Assembly: GCF_038806765.1 (NCBI RefSeq)
Contig: NZ_CP152389.1
Span: 1,674,001-1,738,000 of the forward strand
Direction of reading: 5' to 3'
From: Mucilaginibacter sp. CSA2-8R
Lineage (GTDB): Bacteria; Bacteroidota; Bacteroidia; Sphingobacteriales; Sphingobacteriaceae
DNA: 64,000 nt
Part shown: piece by piece, positions 7,745 through 16,666 of the stretch
How positions within the stretch are numbered: the first letter of the stretch is position 1
Layout of the letters: each line of letters begins with the position of its first letter
Notes under the pieces: model-generated
What the model was told of the DNA's origin: nothing
Database searches by the model: none
What the model saw: the letters and a program-made list of their open reading frames with translations, nothing else
Made by a program: the position numbers and the translations under genes

Positions 7745-10210
7745 ATGTTGAGCAGCCAGTATTCTATCCTCGAAGTACAGCAAATTATTTACGCTTCGGG
7801 TAACATTGTTAGAGAAAATAACATCAGTGTGCTGCTCACCGACAGCCGCCAAATCAGTAATCCGGCCGAGAGTTTATTCTTTGCACTGGATGGTCGGCGC
7901 GATGGCCATGCATTTGTTAACGAGGCTTACAACCATGGTGTACGCGACTTTGTAGTGCGCTATGTGCCCGAAGGTGATTACCCGGCTGCTAACTTTCTAG
8001 AAGTGCCTGATGTACTGCAGGCGCTGCAAGCGCTGGCTGCTCACCACCGCAGCCGTTTTAACCTGCCTGTTATCGGTATTACAGGCAGCAATGGCAAAAC
8101 GATCGTGAAAGAGTGGCTATATCAGTTGATGGGCACCGATAAAAATGTAGTGCGAAATCCGAAAAGCTATAATTCACAGATTGGTGTGCCGCTGTCTGTT
8201 TGGCAAATACAGGCAGATAACGACTTGGGTATTTTTGAGGCGGGTATATCTACGGTAGGAGAGATGGATGCCTTGCAGGCCATTATACAACCTACAATCG
8301 GCGTATTAACCCATTTAGGCTCTGCCCATGACGAAGGCTTCGAGAGCCGGACCCAAAAAGTGCAGGAAAAACTTAAGCTGTTTAAAAACTGCGGCCTGCT
8401 TATACATAATTACGATCAGTTGGTGGAGTACCAGGCCGACCTGCCTGCCACAACTACGTTTACCTGGAGCCTTAATTTTAAGCAGGCCGATTTATATGTG
8501 TTTAGCCAAACGGTAATATCTAAACGGTTTTACCTGCGAGCCATTTATAAGGGTAAAGAAATTGAGTGTTTGATTCCTTTTTTGGATGAAGCCTCGGTAG
8601 AGAATGCCATTTTGTGCTGGGCTACTTTGTTAGCGCTTGATTATAGCCCTGTAGATGCAGACAAAAAACTGGAGCATTTAAGCCCGGTAAGTATGCGGCT
8701 GGAGATGAAAACCGGTATTAATGATTGTTCGGTCATCGACGACTCTTACAACTCCGATATCCGCTCACTCGAAATTGCGCTTAACTTTTTGCAGCAGCAA
8801 AATCAGCATAAAATTAAAACACTGATTTTGTCTGACATTTATCAGTCCGGTTTACCACCGCATGACCTGTATAGCCGGGTTGCCGATTTAGTTAAAGCTA
8901 AACGGGTGGATAAACTGATAGGCGTAGGCGAAGCCATTTCGCAGCATCAAAATCTTTTTGCCGAAGTACCGCAAAGGTTTTTTTATACACAAACAGCCGA
9001 AATGCTGCGGCATCGTAAAGAAATTAATTTTAATAACGAGGCTATACTCATTAAAGGGGCGCGTAGCTTTGAGTTCGAACGCATCAGCAGGGCTTTATCC
9101 CAAAAGGCGCATGAAACTATGCTGGAGATTAACCTCAATGCGCTGCTGGGTAATCTTAATTTCTACAAATCAAAGCTGCAGCCCGGAGTTAAATTAATGG
9201 CTATGGTCAAAGCATTTTCGTACGGCAGTGGCACGTTTGAGGTAGCTAACATTTTGCAGTACAATAAAGTTGATTACCTGGCGGTGGCCTACATTGATGA
9301 AGGTATAGCTTTGCGGCAAGCAGATATTACGCTGCCCATTATGGTGCTTAACCCTGAGCCATCTGCTTTTGAAAAAATGGTGGAATTTAAGTTGGAACCC
9401 GAAGTTTACAGTTTCGGCATGCTGGATAAATTAGTGAGGTATGCGCAGCTTCACCAAATTTCGGCTTATCCGGTGCATTTAAAGATTGATACAGGAATGC
9501 ATCGTTTGGGTTTCGAAGAGTATGAGCTGGAAACGTTGTATGATTTGGTACAGGATAATCCGTACATTAAAGTGGTATCCATCTTTTCACATTTGGTGGC
9601 GAGTGATAACGAAGCGCATGATGCCTTTACCCGCAAACAAATTAAGGCTTTTAAACAGGCGTTCGCACTGATGGAGCAAGCATTGGGCTATCCTGTAATT
9701 AAACATATCTCCAACACATCTGCTATTACGCGCTGGCCTGATGCGCAGTTTGACATGGTGAGATTGGGTATTGGCTTATATGGCATTGATGCCGCCGTGC
9801 CTGAGCATTTAAATGGTTTACAACCTATCGCTACGCTCAAAACCAGTATATCACAAGTGAAAAATATAATAGCCGGCGACACCATAGGTTATAACCGCAA
9901 CGGCTCCCTGCTTAAAGACGGGCGTATAGCTACCGTACGTATCGGTTATGCCGATGGATATTTGCGGGCCTTTGGTAATGGTGTAGGCAAAATGCTGGTT
10001 AAAGGCGTGTTAGTGCCTACGGTAGGTAACATTGCCATGGATATGTGTATGATTGATGTAAGCAGCGTTGAAGTGAAGGAAGGCGACGAGGTGATTGTGT
10101 TTAACGAGCAGCAAACTATCGAAGATTTGGCCGCACAAATAGGTACCATTCCCTATGAAATTTTAACCAATATTTCGCAGCGCGTTAAAAGAGTGTATTT
10201 TTATGAGTAA
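7745..10210 (+). CDS. Bifunctional MurF ligase / alanine racemase
   Basis: An 821-residue fusion of two cytoplasmic cell-wall enzymes. The N-terminal half (about 1-450) is UDP-MurNAc-tripeptide:D-Ala-D-Ala ligase (MurF), with the ATP loop ITGSNGKT at 112-119 and the Mur-ligase central region (GIFEAGISTVGEMDAL). The C-terminal half (about 457-821) is a fold-type III PLP alanine racemase. Its pyridoxal lysine is K489 in MVKAFSYGSG, followed by LGIGLYGID and VRIGYADGYLRAFGNG, which supplies the catalytic Tyr region. The racemase makes the D-Ala that, as D-Ala-D-Ala, the ligase adds. This fusion is typical of Bacteroidota. The MurF half has GKTIVKEW where GKTTVKE is usual, a conservative change. 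Confidence 0.95.
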   Translation: MLSSQYSILEVQQIIYASGNIVRENNISVLLTDSRQISNPAESLFFALDGRRDGHAFVNEAYNHGVRDFVVRYVPEGDYPAANFLEVPDVLQALQALAAHHRSRFNLPVIGITGSNGKTIVKEWLYQLMGTDKNVVRNPKSYNSQIGVPLSVWQIQADNDLGIFEAGISTVGEMDALQAIIQPTIGVLTHLGSAHDEGFESRTQKVQEKLKLFKNCGLLIHNYDQLVEYQADLPATTTFTWSLNFKQADLYVFSQTVISKRFYLRAIYKGKEIECLIPFLDEASVENAILCWATLLALDYSPVDADKKLEHLSPVSMRLEMKTGINDCSVIDDSYNSDIRSLEIALNFLQQQNQHKIKTLILSDIYQSGLPPHDLYSRVADLVKAKRVDKLIGVGEAISQHQNLFAEVPQRFFYTQTAEMLRHRKEINFNNEAILIKGARSFEFERISRALSQKAHETMLEINLNALLGNLNFYKSKLQPGVKLMAMVKAFSYGSGTFEVANILQYNKVDYLAVAYIDEGIALRQADITLPIMVLNPEPSAFEKMVEFKLEPEVYSFGMLDKLVRYAQLHQISAYPVHLKIDTGMHRLGFEEYELETLYDLVQDNPYIKVVSIFSHLVASDNEAHDAFTRKQIKAFKQAFALMEQALGYPVIKHISNTSAITRWPDAQFDMVRLGIGLYGIDAAVPEHLNGLQPIATLKTSISQVKNIIAGDTIGYNRNGSLLKDGRIATVRIGYADGYLRAFGNGVGKMLVKGVLVPTVGNIAMDMCMIDVSSVEVKEGDEVIVFNEQQTIEDLAAQIGTIPYEILTNISQRVKRVYFYE

Positions 10211-10224
10211 AATTGCCGTTGTTT

Positions 10225-10821
10225 ATGAATACGGTTGCACGGACCCTTATACGTTATTTCATCAAAGGCATGCTGGTAGTTGTGCCTTTGGGTGCAGCTG
10301 CTTTTTTAATATACTGGGCCGTATCTCGTTTAGATAACGCCTTAAATTTAAGTGATGTATTGTGGGTTAATCCTAAAACCGGTAAGGCATTATACATTCC
10401 CGGATTAGGAATTTTAACTGTAGTTGTGCTCATCATGATTGCGGGTGTGTTGGTTACCAACGTAATCACCGATCCGATTAAAAACTGGTTTTACCGCTGG
10501 TTAAACCGTTTACCACTATTTAAATTCTTGTATTCATCCATCAAAGATTTAACGGAAGCTTTTGTAGGCGAAGAAAAGAAATTTAACGAACCAGTATTGG
10601 TGGAAGTTGGTTCGGCAGGTGTAAAGAAGATTGGATTTCTGACACAAAAAGATATGACCAAAATGGGTTTACCAGGCGAAGTGGCGGTGTACTTTCCGTA
10701 TTCTTACTCGTTTGCCGGTCAGGTTGTAATTGTTCCGGCCGATAAGGTAAAACCTATCAAAAAGAACGCTGCTGAGGTGATGAAGTTTGTTATATCAGGT
10801 GGTGTCAGCGGTTTAGAGTAA
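10225..10821 (+). CDS. DUF502 family membrane protein
   Basis: A 198-residue inner-membrane protein with two transmembrane segments: about residues 9-32 (YFIKGMLVVVPLGAAAFLIYWAV) and about 58-80 (GLGILTVVVLIMIAGVLVTNVI). The second is followed by the DUF502 signature region (PLFKFLYSSIKDLTEAF) and a soluble C-terminal part with VAVYFPYSYSFAGQVVIVP. The molecular role of the family is not established. The frame could begin at a TTG at 10213, only two bases after the murF-alr stop. I prefer the ATG at 10225 (MNTVARTLIRYF), which matches family starts. The tight spacing implies co-transcription with murF-alr. Confidence 0.88.
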   Translation: MNTVARTLIRYFIKGMLVVVPLGAAAFLIYWAVSRLDNALNLSDVLWVNPKTGKALYIPGLGILTVVVLIMIAGVLVTNVITDPIKNWFYRWLNRLPLFKFLYSSIKDLTEAFVGEEKKFNEPVLVEVGSAGVKKIGFLTQKDMTKMGLPGEVAVYFPYSYSFAGQVVIVPADKVKPIKKNAAEVMKFVISGGVSGLE

Positions 10822-10970
10822 TTAATTTTAGATCGGGCCATTAATCACGTTAAGCACAACTCATTATTAAAGCTTGTCTTGCTCCTTTATAACTTAATCA
10901 CCTAAGTTATACTCCTAAATATACTATCTACTCCATTTAGGCTAAAACTCACTGGTAGGTTTTAATATAA

Positions 10971-11004
10971 AAAGGCCCGACTCTATTAATAAAGTCGGGC
11001 CTTT
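10971..11004 (-). terminator. Terminator of the M13 peptidase gene (possibly bidirectional)
   Basis: A perfect stem AAAGGCCCGACT (10971-10982) / AGTCGGGCCTTT (10993-11004) with a 10-base loop. On the minus strand it runs into TTTTTATATT, fitting the end of the M13 peptidase transcript. The 150 bases between it and the DUF502 gene contain nothing I recognise. Confidence 0.8.
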
Positions 11005-11031
11005 AAGTAATTACCTTACGGTAAAAATTGA

Positions 11032-13098
11032 TTACCAGATTCTGATACGGTCTTCTGGTTTTTTATACATTTTATCTCCAGGTTGCACGTTAAACGCTTT
11101 ATACCAGGCATCGATGTTGGTTAAAGGTGCATTGGTACGGAACTGACCCGGTGAGTGAGGGTCGGTTTGCACTTGTAATGCTAAAGCCTCGGGGCGTTGT
11201 AAGCCTCTCCATACTTGTGCGTATGATAAAAAGAAACGCTGATCTGGCGTAAAGCCGTCAATTTTAGTGTTAGACTGGCCTTGTTTGGTCTTCTTAAATG
11301 CTTCGTAAGCAATGTTTACACCGCCTAAGTCTGCTAAGTTTTCGCCCAGGGTTAATTTACCGTTTACATGCAAAGTATCTAAAGCCGTAAACGCGCTGTA
11401 TTGGTTCACCACTAAATCCGCACGCGATTTAAATTTATCGGCGTCGTCTTTTTTCCACCAATCGCGCAGGGTACCATCAGCATCGTACTGGCGGCCCTGG
11501 TCGTCAAAACCGTGTGTCATCTCGTGACCGATAACCGCACCTATGCCACCGTAATTTACAGCGTCGTCAGCTTTGTAATCGTAAAACGGAAACTGTAAAA
11601 TACCAGCCGGGAACACAATCTCGTTATTCACTGGGTTGTAGTAAGCGTTAACGGTTGGCGGCGTCATGCCCCATTCGGTTTTATCAACCGGCTTACCTAA
11701 ACGGCTAACCATGTCATTATAACCCCATTGACCAACACGACGAAGGTTACCAAAGTAATCATTACGGTCTACAGTTAAACCAGCGTAAGTTTCCCATTTG
11801 TCGGTATAGCCAATTTTTACAGTAAAGGCGTTTAGTTTGCGCAACGCACGTTCTTTCGTTTCAGGGGTCATCCACTCTAAACGTTTAATGCGGTCGCCTA
11901 AAGTCGACTTTAAGTTGTTTACCAGGGCCAGCATTGCTGCTTTTGCTTGTGGTGTAAAGTATTTCTCTACGTAAAGCTGGCCTAACAACTCGCCTAAGCT
12001 GCCGTCTACCAGGCCGGTCATGCGCTCATAGCGTGGAGCCTGTACCTGCTGGCCGCTCAACACACTGCTAAATTTAAACTGAGCCTTGTTAAAAGCTGAG
12101 GTTAACGAACCTGCAGAGCCGCGTAAGATGCCCCACTTCATGTACGTTTTTAAATCTTCCACTGGGGTAGAGGCTAAGATGCCGTCGGCAGCGGTTAAAA
12201 ATGATGGAGAAGATACCAAGATAGTATCCTGACCATTTACTTTTAGCTTAGGCAGTATTTGTGCCCAGTTTAAGTGTGGCGTAGTTTGGCTTAAGCTGGC
12301 AACAGCAAACTTATTGTAAGTTTTGTTAGGGTCGCGCATTTCTACACGGCTCATTTGTGCCTGTGCTAACTTTTTCTCAAGCTCAAAAATAGTAGTTGCA
12401 TTCTTCGCCGCTTCTTCAGGGGTGCTGCCGGTTAAGGTAAACAGGTCAACAATATACTGTTTGTAAGCATTTTGGATGCGGGTAGTGCGAGGGTCTGATT
12501 TTAAGTAGTAATCGCGGTCTGGCAAACTGGTACCGCCCTGGCCCAGGCTTACTACGTATTTGCTTACATGTTTAGGATCTTGCCTAACCCCAAAGCTGAA
12601 CAGCGGGCTGCCGATAGCATGTGAGCGCTCGTAAGTAATTTCGTTAACTACACCATCTACACCATTGATGGCGTTGATGCGTTGCAAGTCTGGTTTGATC
12701 GGGTCAAAGCCACGTTTCTCAATGGCAACAGTATCCATGGCGCTGGCATATAAATCGCCAACACGTTGTTTAATACTGCCCTTAGCTGCGTTAGCCGATG
12801 TATTAGCCACTTCCTGCACAATACCCTGAAGTTTCTTTTTGTTGTCGTCGTTCAGGATGTTAAAACTTCCCCAACGAGTTTCTTTAGCCGGTATGGTGTT
12901 CTTTTTTAACCATCCGCCATTAGCATACTCAAAAAAGTCGTCGCCGGGTTTAACAGAATTATCCAGGTTAGCTGGATCAATAAATTTTTGAGGAGGAGCA
13001 AGTTTGGTTTTTCCTGGTTTGCCACCATCTACAGCATACACATTTGCGGATACACAAACGGCTGCTGCAAGCATTACATTTCCAAAATTAAATTTCAT
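11032..13098 (-). CDS. M13 family zinc metallopeptidase (neprilysin/PepO-like)
   Basis: A 688-residue secreted or periplasmic endopeptidase of the neprilysin (M13) family. It begins with a signal peptide (MKFNFGNVMLAAAVCVSANVYA). The N-terminal M13 domain starts at about 36 (FIDPANLDNSVKPGDDFFEYANGGWLK). Near residue 523 is the zinc-binding HExxH as VIGHEMTHGFDDQG, and about 60 residues later the third ligand in ENLADLGG, followed by the family-typical C-terminus (RTNAPLTNIDAWYKAFNVQPGDKMYKKPEDRIRIW). M13 enzymes cleave short peptides on the amino side of hydrophobic residues. It stands alone with its own terminator and has no obvious partner gene. Confidence 0.95.
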   Translation of the reverse strand: MKFNFGNVMLAAAVCVSANVYAVDGGKPGKTKLAPPQKFIDPANLDNSVKPGDDFFEYANGGWLKKNTIPAKETRWGSFNILNDDNKKKLQGIVQEVANTSANAAKGSIKQRVGDLYASAMDTVAIEKRGFDPIKPDLQRINAINGVDGVVNEITYERSHAIGSPLFSFGVRQDPKHVSKYVVSLGQGGTSLPDRDYYLKSDPRTTRIQNAYKQYIVDLFTLTGSTPEEAAKNATTIFELEKKLAQAQMSRVEMRDPNKTYNKFAVASLSQTTPHLNWAQILPKLKVNGQDTILVSSPSFLTAADGILASTPVEDLKTYMKWGILRGSAGSLTSAFNKAQFKFSSVLSGQQVQAPRYERMTGLVDGSLGELLGQLYVEKYFTPQAKAAMLALVNNLKSTLGDRIKRLEWMTPETKERALRKLNAFTVKIGYTDKWETYAGLTVDRNDYFGNLRRVGQWGYNDMVSRLGKPVDKTEWGMTPPTVNAYYNPVNNEIVFPAGILQFPFYDYKADDAVNYGGIGAVIGHEMTHGFDDQGRQYDADGTLRDWWKKDDADKFKSRADLVVNQYSAFTALDTLHVNGKLTLGENLADLGGVNIAYEAFKKTKQGQSNTKIDGFTPDQRFFLSYAQVWRGLQRPEALALQVQTDPHSPGQFRTNAPLTNIDAWYKAFNVQPGDKMYKKPEDRIRIW

Positions 13099-13480
13099 AT
13101 TTAATTAATAACAAAAGCTAAATGTAAACAAATTCAACTGTTTAATAAAGTTAGTTAGTACATTATTACACAATGAAGATGCTTTCCGGTTTGGGGATAT
13201 CGTTAAGTAAAATAATCGCGGACAATGAGTTTGGAGGTATTTAACTGAACGCTTATAGCCGGATAGAAGTTGAGTTATGCTACTTTAAACTTAAATAGAG
13301 TACATATATCTGCAATTAAGTATAAATGTAAATCTAGAAATGATAAAATGGAGATATAAGTAATTGTAGATATATGTAATTATGTATGTATGCAATTACA
13401 TAGATGTTGGTTGTAAGACCTAAGGGTAATACGGATAAACACAAAAAAGGCCCTGCAATTTGCAGGGCCTTTTTTGTGTT
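13099..13480. other. Gene-free A/T-rich spacer
   Basis: 382 bases between the M13 peptidase start and the accD stop. It holds the accD terminator at 13441-13477 and presumably the M13 peptidase promoter. The rest, especially 13300-13410, is very A/T-rich with short imperfect repeats of the TATATGTAATTATGTATGTA kind. I see no ORF, tRNA or known RNA motif. Confidence 0.6.
13441..13477 (-). terminator. Terminator of accD
   Basis: A near-perfect 17-bp stem ACAAAAAAGGCCCTGCA (13441-13457) / TGCAGGGCCTTTTTTGT (13461-13477) with a 3-base loop, immediately beyond the accD stop. Its symmetrical A and T tracts would let it work in both directions. Confidence 0.9.
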
Positions 13481-14326
13481 TTAGTTAGCCATCATCTTTA
13501 AAAATGATGCCAGTTTTTCTTTCATTTCGCGACGATCAACAATGAAATCTAAAAAGCCATGCTCCTGCAAAAATTCTGCGGTTTGAAAGCCTTTAGGTAA
13601 GTCTTTCTTAATGGTTTCTTTAATTACCCGTGGGCCGGCAAAGCCAATCAGCGCGCCGGGCTCGGCAATATTGATATCGCCTAACATGGCATATGATGCA
13701 GTTACACCGCCAGTGGTTGGGTCGGTTAGTAGCGAAATATAGGGTATCCGTGCTTTAGCTAATAAAGCCAGTTTGGCAGATGTTTTAGCCATTTGCATTA
13801 ACGAAAATGCAGCTTCCATCATGCGAGCACCGCCAGATTTAGAAATCATCAAAAACGGTATCTTGTGCTCGATACTGTAATCAATAGACCGGGCAATTTT
13901 TTCGCCCACTACCGATCCCATGGAGCCGCCAATAAAATTAAAATCCATGCAGGCTACCATCAACGGCTGGCCGTCAACAAAACCATGCGCGGCACGGATA
14001 GCATCTTTTAAACCGGTTTTAGCAATCGTGTCTGTAAGCCGGTCGCTGTATCTTTTAGTATCTACAAACTCCAGCGGGTCGCCAGATCTTAGGTTGGCAA
14101 ACAGTTCGGTAAACTCATTATTGTCAAAGAGTATTGAAAAATACTCTTTAGAACCAATGCGTAAATGAAAGCCGCAATAGTGGCAAACATATTGGTTTTC
14201 GACCTGCTCAGTGTAATGCAGCGGTCTTTTACAATTCGGGCACTTGTTCCACACACCATCCGGCGCTTCTTTTTTATCCTCGGTAGAGGTAGTAATACCT
14301 TTTGATTCTCTTTTAAACCACGCCAT
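13481..14326 (-). CDS. accD: Acetyl-CoA carboxylase carboxyltransferase subunit beta
   Basis: The carboxyltransferase beta subunit of acetyl-CoA carboxylase, the first committed step of fatty-acid synthesis, working in the cytoplasm with AccA and biotinylated AccB/AccC. About 281 residues. An N-terminal four-cysteine zinc ribbon ([14 protein letters not shown], then YVCHYCG) precedes the crotonase-like core with [28 protein letters not shown] and [38 protein letters not shown], which shape the acetyl-CoA site. The frame is open to an ATG at 14341; the ATG at 14326 ([10 protein letters not shown]) matches the usual family start. It is monocistronic with its own terminator; accA, accB and accC are not in the window. 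Confidence 0.96.
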   Translation of the reverse strand: MAWFKRESKGITTSTEDKKEAPDGVWNKCPNCKRPLHYTEQVENQYVCHYCGFHLRIGSKEYFSILFDNNEFTELFANLRSGDPLEFVDTKRYSDRLTDTIAKTGLKDAIRAAHGFVDGQPLMVACMDFNFIGGSMGSVVGEKIARSIDYSIEHKIPFLMISKSGGARMMEAAFSLMQMAKTSAKLALLAKARIPYISLLTDPTTGGVTASYAMLGDINIAEPGALIGFAGPRVIKETIKKDLPKGFQTAEFLQEHGFLDFIVDRREMKEKLASFLKMMAN

Positions 14327-14458
14327 TGCTTTTTCTATCATGAATAAAACGGATGCAAAGAAACAAAAATAATCTTACTTAATTCCTGGTTCCTTGGTAT
14401 TGATATCGGTATAATTAACAAACTTAGTAACTATGCCAGTAAATAACTATATACTTTG

Positions 14459-14489
14459 TTACGTCAACCGTTTAAAATTTATACATTCG
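14459..14489 (+). promoter_or_regulatory. Candidate promoter of fbaA
   Basis: TTAC (14459-14462), 19 bases, then TACATTCG (14482-14489), resembling the Bacteroidota TTTG-N19-TAnnTTTG promoter with a weak -33 box. It ends 24 bases before the fbaA ATG. Confidence 0.4.
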
Positions 14490-14513
14490 TAATATAAAAA
14501 TTTATATCTCAAC

Positions 14514-15593
14514 ATGGATTTAAAAAGTTATAAAGGCGTTTTGCACGGCGACCAGGTGCAAGAAATGTTTGAAGCGGCAAAAAAGCACCAATTTGCTTTA
14601 CCAGCAGTAAACGTAATCGGCACCAATTCTATCAATGCCGTAATGGAAACAGCCAAGGCGGTTAATTCTCCGGTAATTATTCAGCTGTCTAACGGCGGCG
14701 CTCAGTTTTATGCCGGTAAATCGTTAAATAACTCAAAGCTGCAAGCTTGTATTTTAGGAGGTGTATCTGCTGCCAAACACGTACACTTACTGGCCGAGCA
14801 TTATGGTGTTGCCGTTATTTTGCATACTGACCATGCTGCTAAAAAATTACTTCCGTGGATAGATGGTTTGCTGGAGCATGGCGAAAAACATTTTGCTGAA
14901 ACAGGTAAGCCCCTCTTCTCATCACATATGCTTGACTTGTCTGAAGAGCCGATTGAAGAAAATATTGAAATTTCGGCACAATACCTGGCTCGTATGGCTA
15001 AAATGAATATGACCATCGAGATTGAGTTAGGTGTAACCGGTGGTGAAGAAGACGGTGTAGATAACAGCGACGTAGACAGCTCACGTTTATATACCCAGCC
15101 CGAAGAAGTAGCTTATGCTTATGAGCATTTATCAGCAGTAAGCCCACGCTTTACAGTTGCGGCTGCCTTTGGCAACGTACATGGCGTTTACAAACCAGGC
15201 AACGTAAAACTACAGCCGGTTATTCTGCACAACTCACAAGAATACTTAAAGCAAAAGCACAACATCGCTGCCGATAAACCAATTAACTTTGTGTTTCACG
15301 GTGGCTCAGGCTCAAGCCAGGAAGAAATTCGTGAGGCTATCTCTTATGGCGCTATCAAAATGAATATTGATACCGATATGCAGTGGGCATTTTGGGAAGG
15401 TATTAAAGACTTTTACAAAAGCAAAGAAGGTTACTTACAATCACAAATTGGCAACCCGGAAGGTGAGGACTCGCCAAACAAAAAATATTATGACCCTCGT
15501 GTTTGGTTACGTAAAGGCGAAGAAACCTTTGTTAAGCGTTTAACGCAGGCTTTTGCCGATTTAAACTGCTTAGACGTAAACAGCAAACTGTAA
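14514..15593 (+). CDS. fbaA: Class II fructose-bisphosphate aldolase
   Basis: A 359-residue zinc-dependent aldolase of glycolysis and gluconeogenesis that interconverts fructose-1,6-bisphosphate with DHAP and glyceraldehyde-3-phosphate. Class II hallmarks are present: the catalytic/zinc region VILHTDHAAKKLLPWIDGLLEHGE (Asp then His), SSHMLDLSEEPIEENIE, the glutamate-rich IEIELGVTGGEEDGVDNSD, then AAFGNVHGVYKPGNVKL and FVFHGGSGSSQEEI supplying further metal and phosphate contacts. Length and motifs fit the FbaA (type A) subgroup of about 355-360 residues rather than the shorter type B. It is followed by a clear terminator, so it is probably a single-gene transcript. Confidence 0.96.
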   Translation: MDLKSYKGVLHGDQVQEMFEAAKKHQFALPAVNVIGTNSINAVMETAKAVNSPVIIQLSNGGAQFYAGKSLNNSKLQACILGGVSAAKHVHLLAEHYGVAVILHTDHAAKKLLPWIDGLLEHGEKHFAETGKPLFSSHMLDLSEEPIEENIEISAQYLARMAKMNMTIEIELGVTGGEEDGVDNSDVDSSRLYTQPEEVAYAYEHLSAVSPRFTVAAAFGNVHGVYKPGNVKLQPVILHNSQEYLKQKHNIAADKPINFVFHGGSGSSQEEIREAISYGAIKMNIDTDMQWAFWEGIKDFYKSKEGYLQSQIGNPEGEDSPNKKYYDPRVWLRKGEETFVKRLTQAFADLNCLDVNSKL

Positions 15594-15615
15594 TTATAAT
15601 ATAATTTTAAACAGT

Positions 15616-15652
15616 AAAAGCGCTGATGCCTAAAAGGTATCGGCGCTTTTTT
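15616..15652 (+). terminator. Terminator of fbaA
   Basis: The stem AAAAGCGCTGATGCC (15616-15630) pairs with GGTATCGGCGCTTTT (15636-15650) with two G:U wobbles and a 5-base loop, followed by a T-run. It overlaps any longer reading of the next gene, which argues for that gene starting at 15689. Confidence 0.85.
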
Positions 15653-15688
15653 ATGATATTTACTTCAAAAAAGAATAATTACTATATT

Positions 15689-16201
15689 ATGTCTAAAAAG
15701 AAAACTGGTGTTATGGAGCGTTTTGCCAATTGGGCTACCAACGCTACGGGTAGTTCGGGGGCATTTATACTGGCGTCGTTAGTTGTAGTGGTGTGGGCGC
15801 TTAGCGGACCGGTTTTTCACTATTCTGAAACTTGGCAGCTGGTTATTAATACAGGTACAACAATCATTACTTTTTTAATGGTATTTTTAATCCAAAAGGC
15901 GCAAAATAAAGATTCGAGGGCGGTACATCTAAAGCTGAACGAATTAGTAGCAGCCATGGAAGGGGCCAGTAACCGGATGGTAAATATTGAAGATTTGAGC
16001 GAGGATGAGCTGGAGCAAATACATAAGTTTTATGTGCGCCTATCACAACTGGCCAAAAGCGAGGATAATTTGGGCTGTACCCACACTATCGACGCCGCTA
16101 ACGTAAATCACGAGAAGAAAGAAGAACATACAAAAGGGACTACTAAGCGAATAAATGAAGAAAAAAATAGAAGTCAACAAGATAGCAGCCGGCAGTCCTG
16201 A
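15689..16201 (+). CDS. Low-affinity iron permease family (PF04120-like) membrane protein
   Basis: A 170-residue protein with two transmembrane helices (about 20-42, GAFILASLVVVVWALSGPVF; about 50-70, WQLVINTGTTIITFLMVFLI). These are followed by the conserved cytoplasmic segment QKAQNKDSRAVHLKLNELV, characteristic of the bacterial low-affinity iron permease family (PF04120). Transport itself is not proven for bacterial members. The C-terminal 45 residues are charged and low-complexity (EKKEEHTKGTTKRINEEKN). The frame is open to 15626, but that start lies inside the fbaA terminator, so the ATG at 15689 (MSKKKTGVMERFANWAT) is used. The end overlaps the next gene by 47 bases in another frame. Confidence 0.8.
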   Translation: MSKKKTGVMERFANWATNATGSSGAFILASLVVVVWALSGPVFHYSETWQLVINTGTTIITFLMVFLIQKAQNKDSRAVHLKLNELVAAMEGASNRMVNIEDLSEDELEQIHKFYVRLSQLAKSEDNLGCTHTIDAANVNHEKKEEHTKGTTKRINEEKNRSQQDSSRQS

Positions 16202-16586
16202 TTTGCCAAAGGCCTTTGCCATACGGCATGAGGTTTTTGTATTGGGGCAAGGTTGCCCTGCCGAATTGGAAAGAAACCAGGAGGAAGAGTCGCATCATTT
16301 TTTAGCTTTGGTAGATGATGAACCGGCCGGTGCATCGCGCTGGCGTAAAACAGACAACGGCATTAAATTGGAGCGCTTTGCTGTGCTGAGCCAATACAGG
16401 GGACAGGGTATAGGCCAGGCACTGGTAACGGCTGTATTGAACGACTTACCAGCGGAAGTGAGTTATGTTTATCTGCATGCGCAGTTACCTGCAGTTGGCC
16501 TGTACGAAAAATTTGGTTTTGAAAAGGTAGGGCCGGAGTTTGAAGAAGCCGGTATCAGGCACTATAAAATGGTGCTAAACAGATAA
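16155..16586 (+). CDS. GNAT family N-acetyltransferase
   Basis: A 143-residue acetyl-CoA-dependent N-acetyltransferase of the GNAT superfamily. The acetyl-CoA pyrophosphate-binding motif A is clear (LERFAVLSQYRGQGIGQALV). It is followed by strand/helix motif B with YVYLHAQLPAVGLYEKFGFEKVGPEFEEAGIRHYKMVL. The N-terminal AFAIRHEVFVLGQGCPAELE resembles the ElaA/YjcF branch. The substrate is unknown. The first 47 bases lie inside the end of the iron-permease-like gene in a different frame, so the two are probably translationally linked. The ATG at 16155 is the only one that keeps the first beta strand (KKIEVNKIAAG). Confidence 0.85.
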   Translation: MKKKIEVNKIAAGSPDLPKAFAIRHEVFVLGQGCPAELERNQEEESHHFLALVDDEPAGASRWRKTDNGIKLERFAVLSQYRGQGIGQALVTAVLNDLPAEVSYVYLHAQLPAVGLYEKFGFEKVGPEFEEAGIRHYKMVLNR

Positions 16587-16610
16587 TTCTCGTCCAACAT
16601 TGTATAAAAC

Positions 16611-16644
16611 AAAACAGCCTGGAGCATTTGCACCAGGCTGTTTT
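16611..16644. terminator. Bidirectional terminator between convergent genes
   Basis: A perfect 12-bp stem AAAACAGCCTGG (16611-16622) / CCAGGCTGTTTT (16633-16644) with a 10-base loop. It lies between the GNAT gene (plus) and the NADH dehydrogenase gene (minus). The A and T ends make it usable in both directions. Confidence 0.85.
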
Positions 16645-16666
16645 GCGTTAAGAAATAACAATAATA

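Noticed and set aside
13300..13420. A/T-rich short repeats as a replication origin or array
   Set aside because: Irregular, low-complexity and without DnaA-box-like repeats or neighbouring replication genes.
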